A stretch of 64,000 nucleotides of DNA from Pseudomonas ovata (GCF_003131185.1 NZ_QFFU01000028.1:26125-90124); one strand, 5' to 3'; shown: positions 18,378 through 27,681, counted from the stretch's first letter. Translations and numbers: made by a program. Notes: generated from the sequence alone by a model not told the origin.

Positions 18378-18438
18378 AGGGCCTAGACACCCCTCGACCT
18401 TTTGAGGGTCTGGAGCCGTGGCTTCAGGCCCTTTTTTT
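18378..18438 (+). terminator. Rho-independent terminator of aspA
   Basis: The outer stem AGGGCCT (18378-18384) with AGGCCCT (18426-18432) encloses an inner hairpin built from CCCTC and GAGGG, and is followed directly by seven T. It lies 35 bp after the aspA stop codon. Confidence 0.8.
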
Positions 18439-18624
18439 GAATATCGGATTCCGGATCTCAAGGAGGAAATCCAGGTTCGTTACACCGCTTTCGTACTGCC
18501 TTGACGAAAGCATTCGTCCGAATGCCGCAGATGAATATTCAGATACACAAGAAAGCGGCTACAGACGTTGACTATTTGCACCGGTATAGTGCGCCCCCTC
18601 AAAAAGTAGCGAGGAAATAATAAG

Positions 18625-20097
18625 ATGCTGGAATTCATGAACCACGTGCTGGAAGTCACCAACGACTTCCTGTCCGGAAAAGTACTGATCGTACTCATTG
18701 TCGGCCTAGGCGGTTACTTCACCATCCGCTCACGCTTCGTGCAGTTCCGTCATTTCCTCCACATGTTCGCCGTGTTTCGCGACAGCCTGCGCAGCAGCTC
18801 GGGTCAGTTGAGCTCGTTCCAGGCGCTGATGCTCAGCCTGGCCGGTCGTGTCGGTGCGGGTAACATCGCCGGTGTCGGCCTGGCCGTGACCCTCGGCGGT
18901 CCTGGCGCGGTGTTCTGGATGTGGGTCACCGCTCTGGTGGGCATGTCCAGCAGCTTCATCGAGTGCTCCCTGGCGCAGTTGTACAAGCGCAAGGACTCCG
19001 AAGGCCAGTACCGTGGCGGCCCGTCGTATTACATCCAGTACGGCCTGGGCAAGCGCTGGCTGGGCAAGGTCATGGCCGTGCTGCTGCTGATCACCTTCGG
19101 CTTCGCCTTCAATGGCCTGCAATCGCACGCTGTCACCGACTCGCTCAATGGCGCCTTCGGCATCGACCACAAGATCACCGGCATCTGCCTGGCGATCCTG
19201 CTGGGCCTGGGTTTCATCGGCGGCATCAAGCGCATCGCGGCCATCTCCGACCTGCTGGTCCCGGTCAAGACCCTGATCTACATCGCCGTGACCGTCTACG
19301 TCATCGCCCTGCAGATCGAACACGTACCGGGCATGCTGATGACCATCGTCAAGAGCGCCTTCGGCCTTGACCCGGTATTCGGCGGCCTGATCGGCAGCGC
19401 CATCGTCATGGGCGTCAAGCGCGGCGTGTTCGCCAACGAAGCCGGTCTTGGCAGTGCGCCGAACGTGGCCGCCGTCGCTCAGGTCGAGCACCCGGTTGCA
19501 CAAGGTGTGGTCCAGGCATTCAGCGTGTTCCTCGACACTTTCGTGATCTGCACCTGCACCGCCTTGCTGATCCTGCTGTCGGGCATCTACGACGTCGGCT
19601 ACAGCGGCAACGGTATTGTCCTGGCGCAAAACTCGCTGGCCGCCGTGGTGGGTGACTGGGGCCGGATCTTCATCAGCGTGGCCCTGGCGCTGTTCGTGTT
19701 CACCTCGATCCTCTACAACTACTACCTGGGTGAAAACAGCCTGCGCTTCCTGTTCGGCGAGAAGGTCAAGGCCATCGTCGCCTACCGCGTGCTCGTCCTG
19801 GTGCTGATCCTGTGGGGTTCGATGGTCAACCTCAACACCGTGTTCGCCTTCGCCGACATCACCATGACCCTGCTGGCCTTCGTCAACCTGATCGCCCTGG
19901 CCATGCTGTTCAAGGTCGCCATGCGCGTGCTGCGTGACTACGATGACCAGCGCAAGGCCGGCATCAAGACCCCGGTGTTCGACTCCAGCAAATTCCCCGA
20001 CCTGGACCTGGACCGCAATGCCTGGCCAGCCAACCCAGGGCTGAAACCCCAGGTCAAGACCGGCGAAGCCGTCGACCCTGTCCCCAGCGCCCGTTAA
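18625..20097 (+). CDS. AGCS-family sodium:amino acid symporter
   Basis: 490 residues with about eleven membrane segments. The alanine/glycine:cation symporter signature is clear: GRVGAGNIAGVGLAVTLGGPGAVFWMW (shown by its core GAGNIAGVGLAV), GGPSYYIQYGLG and GVKRGVFANEAGLGSAP. GAGGAAA precedes the ATG. It is 18 bp upstream of an asparaginase gene, so a role in importing alanine, glycine or possibly asparagine/aspartate is likely. The hydrophilic C-terminal 50 residues are probably cytoplasmic. Confidence 0.93.
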   Translation: MLEFMNHVLEVTNDFLSGKVLIVLIVGLGGYFTIRSRFVQFRHFLHMFAVFRDSLRSSSGQLSSFQALMLSLAGRVGAGNIAGVGLAVTLGGPGAVFWMWVTALVGMSSSFIECSLAQLYKRKDSEGQYRGGPSYYIQYGLGKRWLGKVMAVLLLITFGFAFNGLQSHAVTDSLNGAFGIDHKITGICLAILLGLGFIGGIKRIAAISDLLVPVKTLIYIAVTVYVIALQIEHVPGMLMTIVKSAFGLDPVFGGLIGSAIVMGVKRGVFANEAGLGSAPNVAAVAQVEHPVAQGVVQAFSVFLDTFVICTCTALLILLSGIYDVGYSGNGIVLAQNSLAAVVGDWGRIFISVALALFVFTSILYNYYLGENSLRFLFGEKVKAIVAYRVLVLVLILWGSMVNLNTVFAFADITMTLLAFVNLIALAMLFKVAMRVLRDYDDQRKAGIKTPVFDSSKFPDLDLDRNAWPANPGLKPQVKTGEAVDPVPSAR

Positions 20098-20115
20098 CCC
20101 ATAAGGAAAAGAACC

Positions 20116-21117
20116 ATGACGCATGACATTCATCAACCCGCTCAGCGCGTGATGGTTCTTTACACCGGGGGCACGATCGGCATGCAGGCCAGCGCCAACG
20201 GCCTGGCACCGGCCTCGGGTTTCGAGGCACGCATGGCCGCGCAACTGGCCGATCGGCCTGAGACCGTCGTGCCGTCGTGGCGCTTTCGCGAGATGGCGCC
20301 ACTGATCGACAGCGCCAACATGAGCCCGGCCTACTGGCTGCGCCTGCGTGCTGCGGTGATCGAGGCGGTGGATGAAGGCTGCGACGCGGTACTGGTGCTG
20401 CACGGCACCGATACCCTGGCCTACAGCGCGGCGGCGTTGAGCTTCCAATTGCTGGGCCTGGAAGCACCGGTGGTGTTCACCGGCTCCATGCTGCCGGCCG
20501 GCGTGGCCGACAGCGATGCCTGGGAAAACGTCAACGGCGCCTTGCAGGCCTTGGGCGGCGGTCTGTCGACAGGCGTACACCTGTATTTTCATGGCGAAAC
20601 CCTCGACCCGACCCGTTGCGCCAAGATCCGCAGTTTCGGTCGCCATCCGTTTGCCGCCCTGCAACGCCTGCACGGCGGCCAGCCAGTGACGGACCTGCCT
20701 GACGCGCTGCACTACCGGCAGGTGAAGACCGAGGCCTCGATTGCGGTGCTGCCGCTGTTTCCAGGCCTGGGCATCGCCCAGCTGGATGGCCTGATCGACA
20801 GCGGTATCCGGGGCCTGGTGCTGGAATGCTTCGGCAGCGGCACCGGCCCCAGCGACAACCCGGACTTCCTCGCCAGCCTCAAGCGGGCGCAGGACAGCGG
20901 GATTGTCGTGGTGGCGATCACCCAATGCCATCAAGGTGGTGTCGAGCTGGACATCTACGAAGCCGGCAGCCGCCTGCGTGGCGCCGGCGTCCTGTCCGGT
21001 GGCGGCATGACCCGTGAAGCCGTCCTGGGCAAGTTGCAGGCCCTGCTGGGCAGCGGCTTGCCGGTGGACGACGTCCGCCGCCTGATCGAACTCGACCTGT
21101 GCGGCGAACTGCGCTGA
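20116..21117 (+). CDS. L-asparaginase, cytoplasmic-type
   Basis: 333 residues. It hydrolyses L-asparagine to aspartate and ammonia. The two catalytic threonine motifs are VLYTGGTIGMQ near residue 15 and VLHGTDTLAYSA near residue 95, with the downstream HQGGVELDIYEAG region closing the active site. There is no signal peptide, so it is the cytoplasmic type. It overlaps functionally with the upstream symporter (18-bp gap, presumably one operon) and with aspA, which can take the aspartate on to fumarate. AAGGAAA lies upstream of the ATG. Confidence 0.92.
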   Translation: MTHDIHQPAQRVMVLYTGGTIGMQASANGLAPASGFEARMAAQLADRPETVVPSWRFREMAPLIDSANMSPAYWLRLRAAVIEAVDEGCDAVLVLHGTDTLAYSAAALSFQLLGLEAPVVFTGSMLPAGVADSDAWENVNGALQALGGGLSTGVHLYFHGETLDPTRCAKIRSFGRHPFAALQRLHGGQPVTDLPDALHYRQVKTEASIAVLPLFPGLGIAQLDGLIDSGIRGLVLECFGSGTGPSDNPDFLASLKRAQDSGIVVVAITQCHQGGVELDIYEAGSRLRGAGVLSGGGMTREAVLGKLQALLGSGLPVDDVRRLIELDLCGELR

Positions 21118-21130
21118 CCGGACGCCAGTA

Positions 21131-21353
21131 CAGGCGGTACACAGGCGGCGCCTGCAGCTCACCTATCGCCGGCAAGCCGCCTCCCACAAAATCGAGTGCC
21201 TGACATGCAATCCGGTGTGACACCCGACCTGTGGGAGGCTGCTTGCAGGCGATGAGGCCAGCAAGGGCGGTACACAGGCAGGCACCTGCAGGTCAATCCT
21301 CGCCCGCCGCATCGCCAAACCGCCTCCCACAAATCCAGTGCCTGACATGCATC
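21131..21353. repeat. REP cluster (GTGGGAGG family) in an imperfect tandem repeat
   Basis: Three REP units lie at 21164-21187, 21231-21259 (inverted) and 21310-21330. The flanks also repeat: GCGGTACACAGGC occurs near 21134 and 21267, and CCAGTGCCTGACATGC-like sequence near 21196 and 21335, so a unit of roughly 135 bp has been duplicated and has diverged. It sits between convergent genes. Confidence 0.7.
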
Positions 21354-21372
21354 CGGTGCGGGCTTTGATCCC

Positions 21373-22479
21373 TCAAAAGCCGTGCAAGTGACTCTTCAAC
21401 TGATCGTGCAGCAGGAACGCCAGCAGCACGCCCAGCAGCATGGCGCCTATATCCAGCGCCCGCGACTTGCCCCATAGCGGGGTGCGTTCGCGCAGGTTGA
21501 AATACCAGGGGCCGGTGCACGACACCAGGCCCATGCCCAGCAGCAGTACGGCACCGACAAAGCCCAGCGGGCTTGCGTCCAGCGCGCGCTCGCCATTGAG
21601 CGGCGGCACGATCATCCAGTACAGCCAGCCCAGTGCCGCTGCCACCAGCGCCAGGCCGATCGGCCACAGCGGGAAGCCCGGCACCAGCGCATCGACCAGA
21701 CGCGGCCAGCCGGCCATCCTGGCCAGCATCAGCGGTGTATGGCCGTTGCGGTTCGGCTTCTTGTAGTCCGCGCCCTGCTTGGTCAGCGCACGGACAAATT
21801 CGAAATTGCCGGCCAGCACTTCACGGTGCAGCAGCGTCCAGCCCTCTTCGTCCTCATCGGTAACAAGCCCTGGGTTGTCACGCAGGTCCTGCCTGATCGC
21901 GTCCAGCGTAGCAACGCACATCGGGTGCTCGCTGTGTTCCAGCTTCGTCAGGGCCTCGCGGTCTTGCGGCGTATCCAGAGTGCGGCTGAAAAACACCGGC
22001 GGGTCCTGCCTCACCAGCTCAATGCGCCCGACCTCGCCAAAATCCAGCCCCCAGGCCTGGTCATGCTCGGCGCGCTCGGCCGGCCCCATCTCGCTGCGCA
22101 AGCCATCGATGGTGAAGCCGCCGTAGACCCGTCCGCAGCTGACGTACAGCCAGTCGCTCAGGTCGGCAAACGGCACCGAGACACGGTCGCCGGCCTGCAG
22201 CGAGGCGACCCAGCGCGGTTCGTTGATGAGCACGCCCGTCAGTTGCTCGCCGTCGAAGTCCAGATCGCTCATCCACATGTTTTCCGCCGACGGGATGGAC
22301 GGGTCGTTGGCATCGAGCGCAAAGGCCACCTTGACCGCCGCCAGGTCCACCCCGGTGACAATCCGGCGCCGCTCCCACGACAATTCGCGCCAGAGGAACT
22401 TGAACGTCGCCTGGGCGCTGACCACCGCCGCCGCCGTGGCGTCACTGTTCTCTTGCGTGTAAATGGGCTGGTCAGTCAT
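21373..22479 (-). CDS. DUF2314 - ankyrin repeat - membrane protein fusion
   Basis: 368 residues. Residues 1-150 match the DUF2314 type (KVAFALDANDPSIPSAENMW, WVASLQAGDRVSVPFADLSDW). A middle section of about 100 residues contains ankyrin repeats (DEEGWTLLHREVLAGNFEFV and NRNGHTPLMLARMAGWPRLV). The C-terminus has three predicted membrane helices. There is no signal peptide, so the soluble domains are probably cytoplasmic and membrane-tethered. AAGGAG lies just upstream of the ATG. The function is unknown; similar DUF2314 proteins are often near polymorphic toxin or immunity genes, but none is present here. Confidence 0.8.
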   Translation of the reverse strand: MTDQPIYTQENSDATAAAVVSAQATFKFLWRELSWERRRIVTGVDLAAVKVAFALDANDPSIPSAENMWMSDLDFDGEQLTGVLINEPRWVASLQAGDRVSVPFADLSDWLYVSCGRVYGGFTIDGLRSEMGPAERAEHDQAWGLDFGEVGRIELVRQDPPVFFSRTLDTPQDREALTKLEHSEHPMCVATLDAIRQDLRDNPGLVTDEDEEGWTLLHREVLAGNFEFVRALTKQGADYKKPNRNGHTPLMLARMAGWPRLVDALVPGFPLWPIGLALVAAALGWLYWMIVPPLNGERALDASPLGFVGAVLLLGMGLVSCTGPWYFNLRERTPLWGKSRALDIGAMLLGVLLAFLLHDQLKSHLHGF

Positions 22480-22521
22480 ACGATGGGGCTCCTTGCCCTG
22501 TGGTCATGAATCGTCAACGGC

Positions 22522-23427
22522 TCAGGCCGGCAGCGGCGCCGAGGGCACGTACGGCGTGGGCTCGGCCTGCAACAGGGCATCGAGGGTATTGAGCAACAGG
22601 TCATGGCTCATGATCGCCGTGGCCACGGCCGACAGCACCGGCTTGCCGGCTTCATCCTTGATCACGACCTTCTCGGTCCAGGCATTGAGGTCGACACTGC
22701 GCAGCTGCGCAACCGGCACCTGGCGACCCTGGAACTCCAGATGGTTGCGGGTCAGGCGTAGCGGCTGGGTGGTGACGCTGAGGAAGTTGCCCACGATGCG
22801 CTTGAACCACAGCTGGCCGGTACCCATGCAGTTGAAGGTCACTGCAGATCCTGCCTGCAAGGCATTGAGCAGCACTGGCAAGCGTTCACGCACATACAGC
22901 TCGCGCACCTGCAGCTGGAAGTCTTCAAAGCCCTTGAGCGAAGCCGTGACCCGGCGAAACGGTTCGCTGGCATTGCGGCGCCAGGCCACGTTGGTGACCA
23001 GGCCGCTGGTCGCGGTCTGGCCCGAGCCGAACAGGTAGAGGTCTTCGATCTCGACATACGGCACGTAGTCTTTCTGCGCGCCGATGACCTGTGCAATGCC
23101 GTGCTCATACACTTCATAGGTCGGCCGGCGCAGCTTGCGCTGCGACAGATAGATGCCGAACATGCACGCCGCCACGAACGCCAGGAAGGCGGCGGTGCAG
23201 TAGATCATCATGCTCTGGCTGGAAAACTGCATCGTCATGCCGCGACGGCCACTGGACTCGACGATGACCGGGCCGGTGTCGGCCACCGGCAGGATGGTTT
23301 GCAGATACAAGACGAAAGCGGCCAGGCCCAGCATGAAAAGGCTGAAGCCCAGGGTAAAGATCAGAAACGCTTTGCCGTGTCTGTAAGTGGCGATCAACTG
23401 GCCCGCAGGCTGCGAGGACGACTGCAT
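22522..23427 (-). CDS. Hypothetical membrane protein with two N-terminal helices
   Basis: 301 residues. Two membrane helices are predicted (LIFTLGFSLFMLGLAAFVLYL and MIYCTAAFLAFVAACMFGIYL, about residues 24-45 and 75-95), separated by a short periplasmic loop. The remaining 200 residues are cytoplasmic, with PTYEVYEHGIAQVIGAQKDY opening a beta-rich, PH-like region. I do not recognise a characterised family. The chosen ATG at 23427 begins MQSSSQPAGQ and AAGGAAG lies about twelve bases upstream. It follows the bestrophin gene by 211 bp on the same strand. Confidence 0.75.
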   Translation of the reverse strand: MQSSSQPAGQLIATYRHGKAFLIFTLGFSLFMLGLAAFVLYLQTILPVADTGPVIVESSGRRGMTMQFSSQSMMIYCTAAFLAFVAACMFGIYLSQRKLRRPTYEVYEHGIAQVIGAQKDYVPYVEIEDLYLFGSGQTATSGLVTNVAWRRNASEPFRRVTASLKGFEDFQLQVRELYVRERLPVLLNALQAGSAVTFNCMGTGQLWFKRIVGNFLSVTTQPLRLTRNHLEFQGRQVPVAQLRSVDLNAWTEKVVIKDEAGKPVLSAVATAIMSHDLLLNTLDALLQAEPTPYVPSAPLPA

Positions 23428-23638
23428 GATGGTTTTGCTTCCTTGTAAAAACACGTGAAATGCGCGCCTGCCTGGCAATGTTCGGCATCCGGCGCAGCGC
23501 GGCGCGAACCCCATGACGTCGTTGATGGCCAATACATGGCCCGCAACGACGGGGCTCCTATTGAGCACAGAACCACCGCTTGGTTCAGCCTCGAAGGCTC
23601 TGGGCCACAGGATTGTGACCCGGGTCTCATCGACGGCC

Positions 23639-24568
23639 TCAGCTGACCCGGCTCTGGCTCTCGACACCGCGCTGCATGGTGCCCAGGTTGTGCTCGATGT
23701 TCTCGCACAGGGCCTTCATCTGGATTTCATGTTCGCTGGCCTTGAACGGGCTTTGCAGGTCGGTGCCGATCTTTTCGATGGCCAGCAGCATGAAACCGAC
23801 CACGGTCGACGCCAGCGGCGTGAACCATTCCAGGGTTTCGACCAGGCCGATCGGTACGATCAGGCAGAACAGGGTGATGAACAACCGTGGAAAGGCCACA
23901 TAGGGATACGGCAGCGGCGTATTGGCAATGCGCTCCATGCCGCCCTGGCAGTTGGAGATGTCGACCAGGGTCGACTCGATGCGCGCCAGGCGGATGCTGT
24001 CCAGGCGCCCGGCCTGGTATTCGCGAGCGATCAGCATTGCCGAGACGCTGAGCAAATCGTTAGGGAAGTTATTGGTTTCATGACGGCGCTCGAACTCTTC
24101 AAGCGAGATCAGCCGCTCGACCTCCTCGCCACAGATACCGCCCTTCAAATGCGCCGACAGGCACTTCACATACGCCACATGACGGCGCAGCAGCACGGCC
24201 TTGACCGGATTGGGATGCTCTGGATCTTCGTCCTCGATCAGGGTCAGGACCTGGCGGGCGAAGCTGCGCGAGCTGTTGACCAGCGCGCCCCACAGGGTCC
24301 GGGCTTCCCACCAGCGGTTATAGGCGCTGGAGTTGCGAAAGCTGGTCAGCACCACCAGCGCCGAACCCAGCAGGGTCAGCGGCATAGCCGGGAAGGAGTA
24401 TTTGTAATCGAGGAACAGCATGAAATCGACCGTGACGATCACGTCCCAGATCAATAGCCAGAACAGCGACCAGCCCACATAGCCAAACGTCTGGCCGATA
24501 AACCTGAATTTCTTGATGATCAAGCTCTGCAAAAGCCACCCCGTCGATTCGCCAAGTGAACGGGGCAT
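23639..24568 (-). CDS. Bestrophin-family membrane channel (UPF0187)
   Basis: 309 residues, with the bacterial bestrophin layout of four membrane segments. Family landmarks are the FRNSSAYNRWWEARTLWG segment, the region LRRHVAYVKCLSAHL and the C-terminal PLASTVVGFMLLAIEKIGTDLQSPF with the conserved GxE/DLQ.PF pattern. Bacterial members form pentameric ion channels in the inner membrane. The start codon is only moderately certain. It stands before the hypothetical membrane gene at 22522. Confidence 0.92.
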   Translation of the reverse strand: MPRSLGESTGWLLQSLIIKKFRFIGQTFGYVGWSLFWLLIWDVIVTVDFMLFLDYKYSFPAMPLTLLGSALVVLTSFRNSSAYNRWWEARTLWGALVNSSRSFARQVLTLIEDEDPEHPNPVKAVLLRRHVAYVKCLSAHLKGGICGEEVERLISLEEFERRHETNNFPNDLLSVSAMLIAREYQAGRLDSIRLARIESTLVDISNCQGGMERIANTPLPYPYVAFPRLFITLFCLIVPIGLVETLEWFTPLASTVVGFMLLAIEKIGTDLQSPFKASEHEIQMKALCENIEHNLGTMQRGVESQSRVS

Positions 24569-24628
24569 CAGTCAAAGCCCCTCACAATTGCAAGAGACTT
24601 TGAATGCAAAAAGGGCAGATGGTTCGTT

Positions 24629-25840
24629 TCAGCAGCCGCTAAGTGTCGGTTTCATGCGCTCACCCGGAAAAAACACCGGCCGCAGGGCAACGCCGATGCA
24701 GTTGCCCATGTAGGCCGCGACCACCCACAGCCAGCCATGCAGGCTGCCCGAGGCGATACCGCTGAAGTAAGCGCCGATGTTGCAGCCATAGGCCAGGCGC
24801 GAGCCATAACCGAGTAACAGGCCACCGATGATGGCGGCCACCAGCGAACGCCTCGGGATGTCCAGGTTCGGCGCAAAGCGCCCGGCCAGCCCTGCCGCCA
24901 GCAGCGCACCGATCATGATGCCGATGTCCATCACCGTGGTAATGTCTTGCCACACCGGCGCGGCCAGTGCCTTGGCATTGCCGGCACTCTGCCAGAACGG
25001 CCAGCTGGCCACGTCCACCCCTGCCGCGGTGGCAATCTTCGCGCCCCACAAGGCAAACGCCGAGGTGATGCCCCAGGGACGACCCGCCAGCGCCAGGGTC
25101 GCGTAGTTCAACAGCGCCAGGGCCACCGCGCCCCAGACCAGCAACCAGGGGCCGCGCACGAAGCGCTGCCAGCCGCGCAGTTCGCTTTGCACCGGGCCTT
25201 CGAGCTGGCCATGACGGCGCTTCTCCAGGTGCACCGACAGCCAGGCAATCAGCGCAAACACGGTCAGGTTGAGCAACAGGGCCGGCAACCAGCCCAGGCT
25301 CTTGACCATCGAGATGGCCGGCAGGGACGGCAGGGCGAACCACCAGTGCACATGATGGGTGGCGATCAGCGAACCCAGGATGAAGAACACCAGGGTCACC
25401 AGCATGCGCGCATTGCCGCCACCGGCTGTGAAGAGCGTGCCTGACGCACACCCGCCACCCAGTTGCATGCCGATGCCGAAAATGAACGCGCCGACGATTA
25501 CCGACACCCCGGCCGGCGCCACCAGGCCGTTGACCGGCTGGCCAAACAGGGTGCCGGCGGCCAGGGTCGGGAAGAACAGCACCACGGCCACCGCCAGCAT
25601 GACCATCTGCGCCCGCAGCCCGGCGCCACGGCGCTCAAGGATGAACACCCGCCAGGCGGAGGTGAAACCGAACGCCGCATGGTAAAGCGTGACGCCCAGC
25701 GCCGCGCCGACCAGCAGCAACATCACCTGGCGCATGCCTACGCTGAGCAGCAGAAACTGCGTGCCCAGCAGCAACAGAAACAAGGCGGCCAACGGCGCGC
25801 CAAGCCGGCGCCCGGGCGTGGCCGAAAGCGAATTACTCAT
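24629..25840 (-). CDS. YeeE/YedE-family sulfur-compound transporter
   Basis: 403 residues with about nine to eleven membrane segments. The duplicated family cysteines are present: MQLGGGCASGTLFTAGGGN in the first half and YGSRLAYGCNIGAYFSGIASG (core AYGCNIGAYFSG) in the second. Members such as the YeeE thiosulfate transporter relay the substrate through such cysteines. No tusA or rhodanese gene is adjacent, so the substrate is not certain. I chose the ATG at 25840 with GGAAAAA upstream. The upstream repeat at 25934 lies in its promoter region. Confidence 0.88.
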   Translation of the reverse strand: MSNSLSATPGRRLGAPLAALFLLLLGTQFLLLSVGMRQVMLLLVGAALGVTLYHAAFGFTSAWRVFILERRGAGLRAQMVMLAVAVVLFFPTLAAGTLFGQPVNGLVAPAGVSVIVGAFIFGIGMQLGGGCASGTLFTAGGGNARMLVTLVFFILGSLIATHHVHWWFALPSLPAISMVKSLGWLPALLLNLTVFALIAWLSVHLEKRRHGQLEGPVQSELRGWQRFVRGPWLLVWGAVALALLNYATLALAGRPWGITSAFALWGAKIATAAGVDVASWPFWQSAGNAKALAAPVWQDITTVMDIGIMIGALLAAGLAGRFAPNLDIPRRSLVAAIIGGLLLGYGSRLAYGCNIGAYFSGIASGSLHGWLWVVAAYMGNCIGVALRPVFFPGERMKPTLSGC

Positions 25841-25933
25841 GGATTTTTCCAAGCCTGCCAAAAAAGAGCGCCGAGTATAAATAGCCCGCCGGCGTTCAGC
25901 CCACAATTAACGCACTTGTCACACTGGCCGGGG

Positions 25934-26098
25934 GTAGGAGCGCGCTTGGCCTGGGCCGCACTCGGACGACCGAGTGCGCAGCGCTCGCAAAATTTGCGCA
26001 ACGCCACAAATTTACGACTGCTACCCAGTCCGGGATCTATGAAACGCCACAAATTTACGACTGCTAACGCAGCCGGTCGCGGGCAAGCGCGCTCCTAC
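25934..26098. repeat. REPIN-like element, GTAGGAGCG family, copy 2
   Basis: A 165-bp element with inverted ends as in copy 1. From 25967 to 26098 it is identical to 14750-14881 (132 bp); the left 33 bases differ after GTAGGAGCGCGCTTG. Its right end overlaps the last bases of the MocR gene: the TAG of the repeat terminus is the stop codon of that gene. Confidence 0.85.
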
Positions 26099-27681
26099 TG
26101 CGCTCCGGTGTGTTGTGTAGCTGGCGTTTGCCACGCTTTGCGCAGCCGCGCCAGGGCGTCGGCTATCGCCGGTTCCGGCACGGCGGCAAAGCCCAGTACC
26201 AGGCCGGCACGTTCATCGGCCGGCGTGGTCGAGTCCGGCAGCCAGTAATCGCTCAAGGGATTGATCTCCACCCCCACCGCCTCGGCCTGGGCGACCAGTT
26301 GCTGCTCGCGGGCCCGGCTGTCGACCTTGACCGCCACATGCAGGCCCGCCACCACCCGCGGCATGGGTTCGCAGCCGGGCACCTCCTGCGGCCAGCCCGC
26401 CAGCAAGGCATTGCGCCGGCTCAGGGCGGCGCGTCGCATGCGCCGGATATGCCGCTGGAAGTGCCCCAGGGCGATAAATTGCGCCATGACCGTCTGGGTT
26501 ACCGCCTCGGAGTGGCGCATGTCCAGCGCCCGCCGCTGGCCGAAGGCCTCGACCAGCGGCGGCGGCAGCACCAGGTAGCCCAGGCGCAGGGCCGGAAAGG
26601 CAATCTTGCCGAAGGTGCCCACATACAAGACCCGCCCCTGGCCATCGAGGGCCGCCAGCGGGGCCAGGGGCGCGCCGCTGTAACGGTACTCGCCGTCATA
26701 GTCGTCCTCGACGATCCAGCCACCGGTGCGGTGCGCCCAGGCCAGCAATTCAAGGCGCCGTGCCAGACTCATCACCACCCCGGTCGGGTACTGGTGCGAG
26801 GGCGTGACATAGGCCAGCGAGCAGTCGCTAGCCTGCAGTTGCGCACAACACATGCCTTCACTGTCCACCGGCATGCCGTGCAATCGCGCCCCGGCAATCG
26901 CAAAGGCATTGGCTGCAGCGCGATATCCCGGGTTTTCCACTGCCACGGTCATGCCAGGGTCGAGTAGCAATTGTGCACAAAGGCTGATGGCCTGCTGGGC
27001 GCCACTGGTGATCACAATTTGTTCAACGGTACACGGCAGGCCGCGTGAAGAGCGCAGGTACAGGGCAATCAGTTCACGCAGGCGCCGGTCTCCGGCCGGT
27101 TCACCATACCCAAGCTGCTGCAAGTCGGGTTTACGCCAGAAAGCCCCGTACAACTTGCCCCAGATGGCAAAGGGAAACAGATCGAATGCCGGTACACCGA
27201 CGCGAAACGCACGCGGTTCGCCGCTTTTCGGCGCGGGCAGACTGTGGGTCTGCAACAGCGCCAGCGCCGCGCTGTGGATAACTTTTTCGACTGGAAGTGG
27301 GGAAATTTCTGACGAGTTTGTGGATAAACCTGTCGATAACCCTGTGCGTAACCCTGTGGACAACTGAGTGGATAACTGTTTAGTGCCACGCTTGCCCAAG
27401 GTGGACGGGTCAGGCAGACGAGCGACGTAGGTGCCATCGCCCACGCGCCCTTCGGTAAAGCCTTCGGCGTACAACTGGTCATAAGCGCGCATCACGCTGT
27501 TGCGGGAAATGCCAAGCGCTGCTGCCAGGTCGCGACTGGCCGGCAGACGGGTGCCGCTGATCAGGCGTCCTTCAAGGATGCGCTGACGCAGCAGTTGATA
27601 GAGCTGGCGACTCAATCCCTGACGGCGGTCGAGTTGCAGGCCGGTCGGGTCGAAGGGGAATACCGAAGGCTGGCTGGTCAC
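26095..27681 (-). CDS. MocR-family regulator (GntR HTH fused to aminotransferase-like domain)
   Basis: 528 residues. The N-terminal winged HTH of GntR type (GTRLPASRDLAAALGISRNS) is followed by a linker and a fold-type I aminotransferase-like domain with the PLP-lysine region VGTFGKIAFPALRLGYLVLP. Members sense PLP or amino compounds. I prefer the GTG at 27681, which has AGGG nine bases upstream, over a TTG six codons earlier. The linker (about residues 101-125) consists of repeated LSTG-like units written with the rare TTA leucine codon and coincides with an array of DnaA-box-like 9-mers. It is divergent from paiB with a 91-bp gap. The stop codon is supplied by a REP element. Confidence 0.92.
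   Translation of the reverse strand: MTSQPSVFPFDPTGLQLDRRQGLSRQLYQLLRQRILEGRLISGTRLPASRDLAAALGISRNSVMRAYDQLYAEGFTEGRVGDGTYVARLPDPSTLGKRGTKQLSTQLSTGLRTGLSTGLSTNSSEISPLPVEKVIHSAALALLQTHSLPAPKSGEPRAFRVGVPAFDLFPFAIWGKLYGAFWRKPDLQQLGYGEPAGDRRLRELIALYLRSSRGLPCTVEQIVITSGAQQAISLCAQLLLDPGMTVAVENPGYRAAANAFAIAGARLHGMPVDSEGMCCAQLQASDCSLAYVTPSHQYPTGVVMSLARRLELLAWAHRTGGWIVEDDYDGEYRYSGAPLAPLAALDGQGRVLYVGTFGKIAFPALRLGYLVLPPPLVEAFGQRRALDMRHSEAVTQTVMAQFIALGHFQRHIRRMRRAALSRRNALLAGWPQEVPGCEPMPRVVAGLHVAVKVDSRAREQQLVAQAEAVGVEINPLSDYWLPDSTTPADERAGLVLGFAAVPEPAIADALARLRKAWQTPATQHTGAQ
27273..27375 (-). repeat. Array of DnaA-box-like 9-mers inside the MocR gene
   Basis: On the minus strand, five 9-mers recur at exactly 12-bp steps: TTATCCACT (27367-27375), TTGTCCACA (27355-27363), TTACGCACA (27343-27351), TTATCGACA (27331-27339) and TTATCCACA (27319-27327). 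A sixth, TTATCCACA, is at 27273-27281. Two of six equal the DnaA box consensus TTATCCACA, three differ by one base and one by two. The 12-bp unit keeps the reading frame and encodes the LSTG-like linker repeats. Confidence 0.7.

Noticed and set aside
18730..21162. 810-codon minus-strand open frame across the symporter and asparaginase genes
   Set aside because: It spans two real plus-strand genes and has a His/Gln/Ala-rich composition typical of antisense frames.
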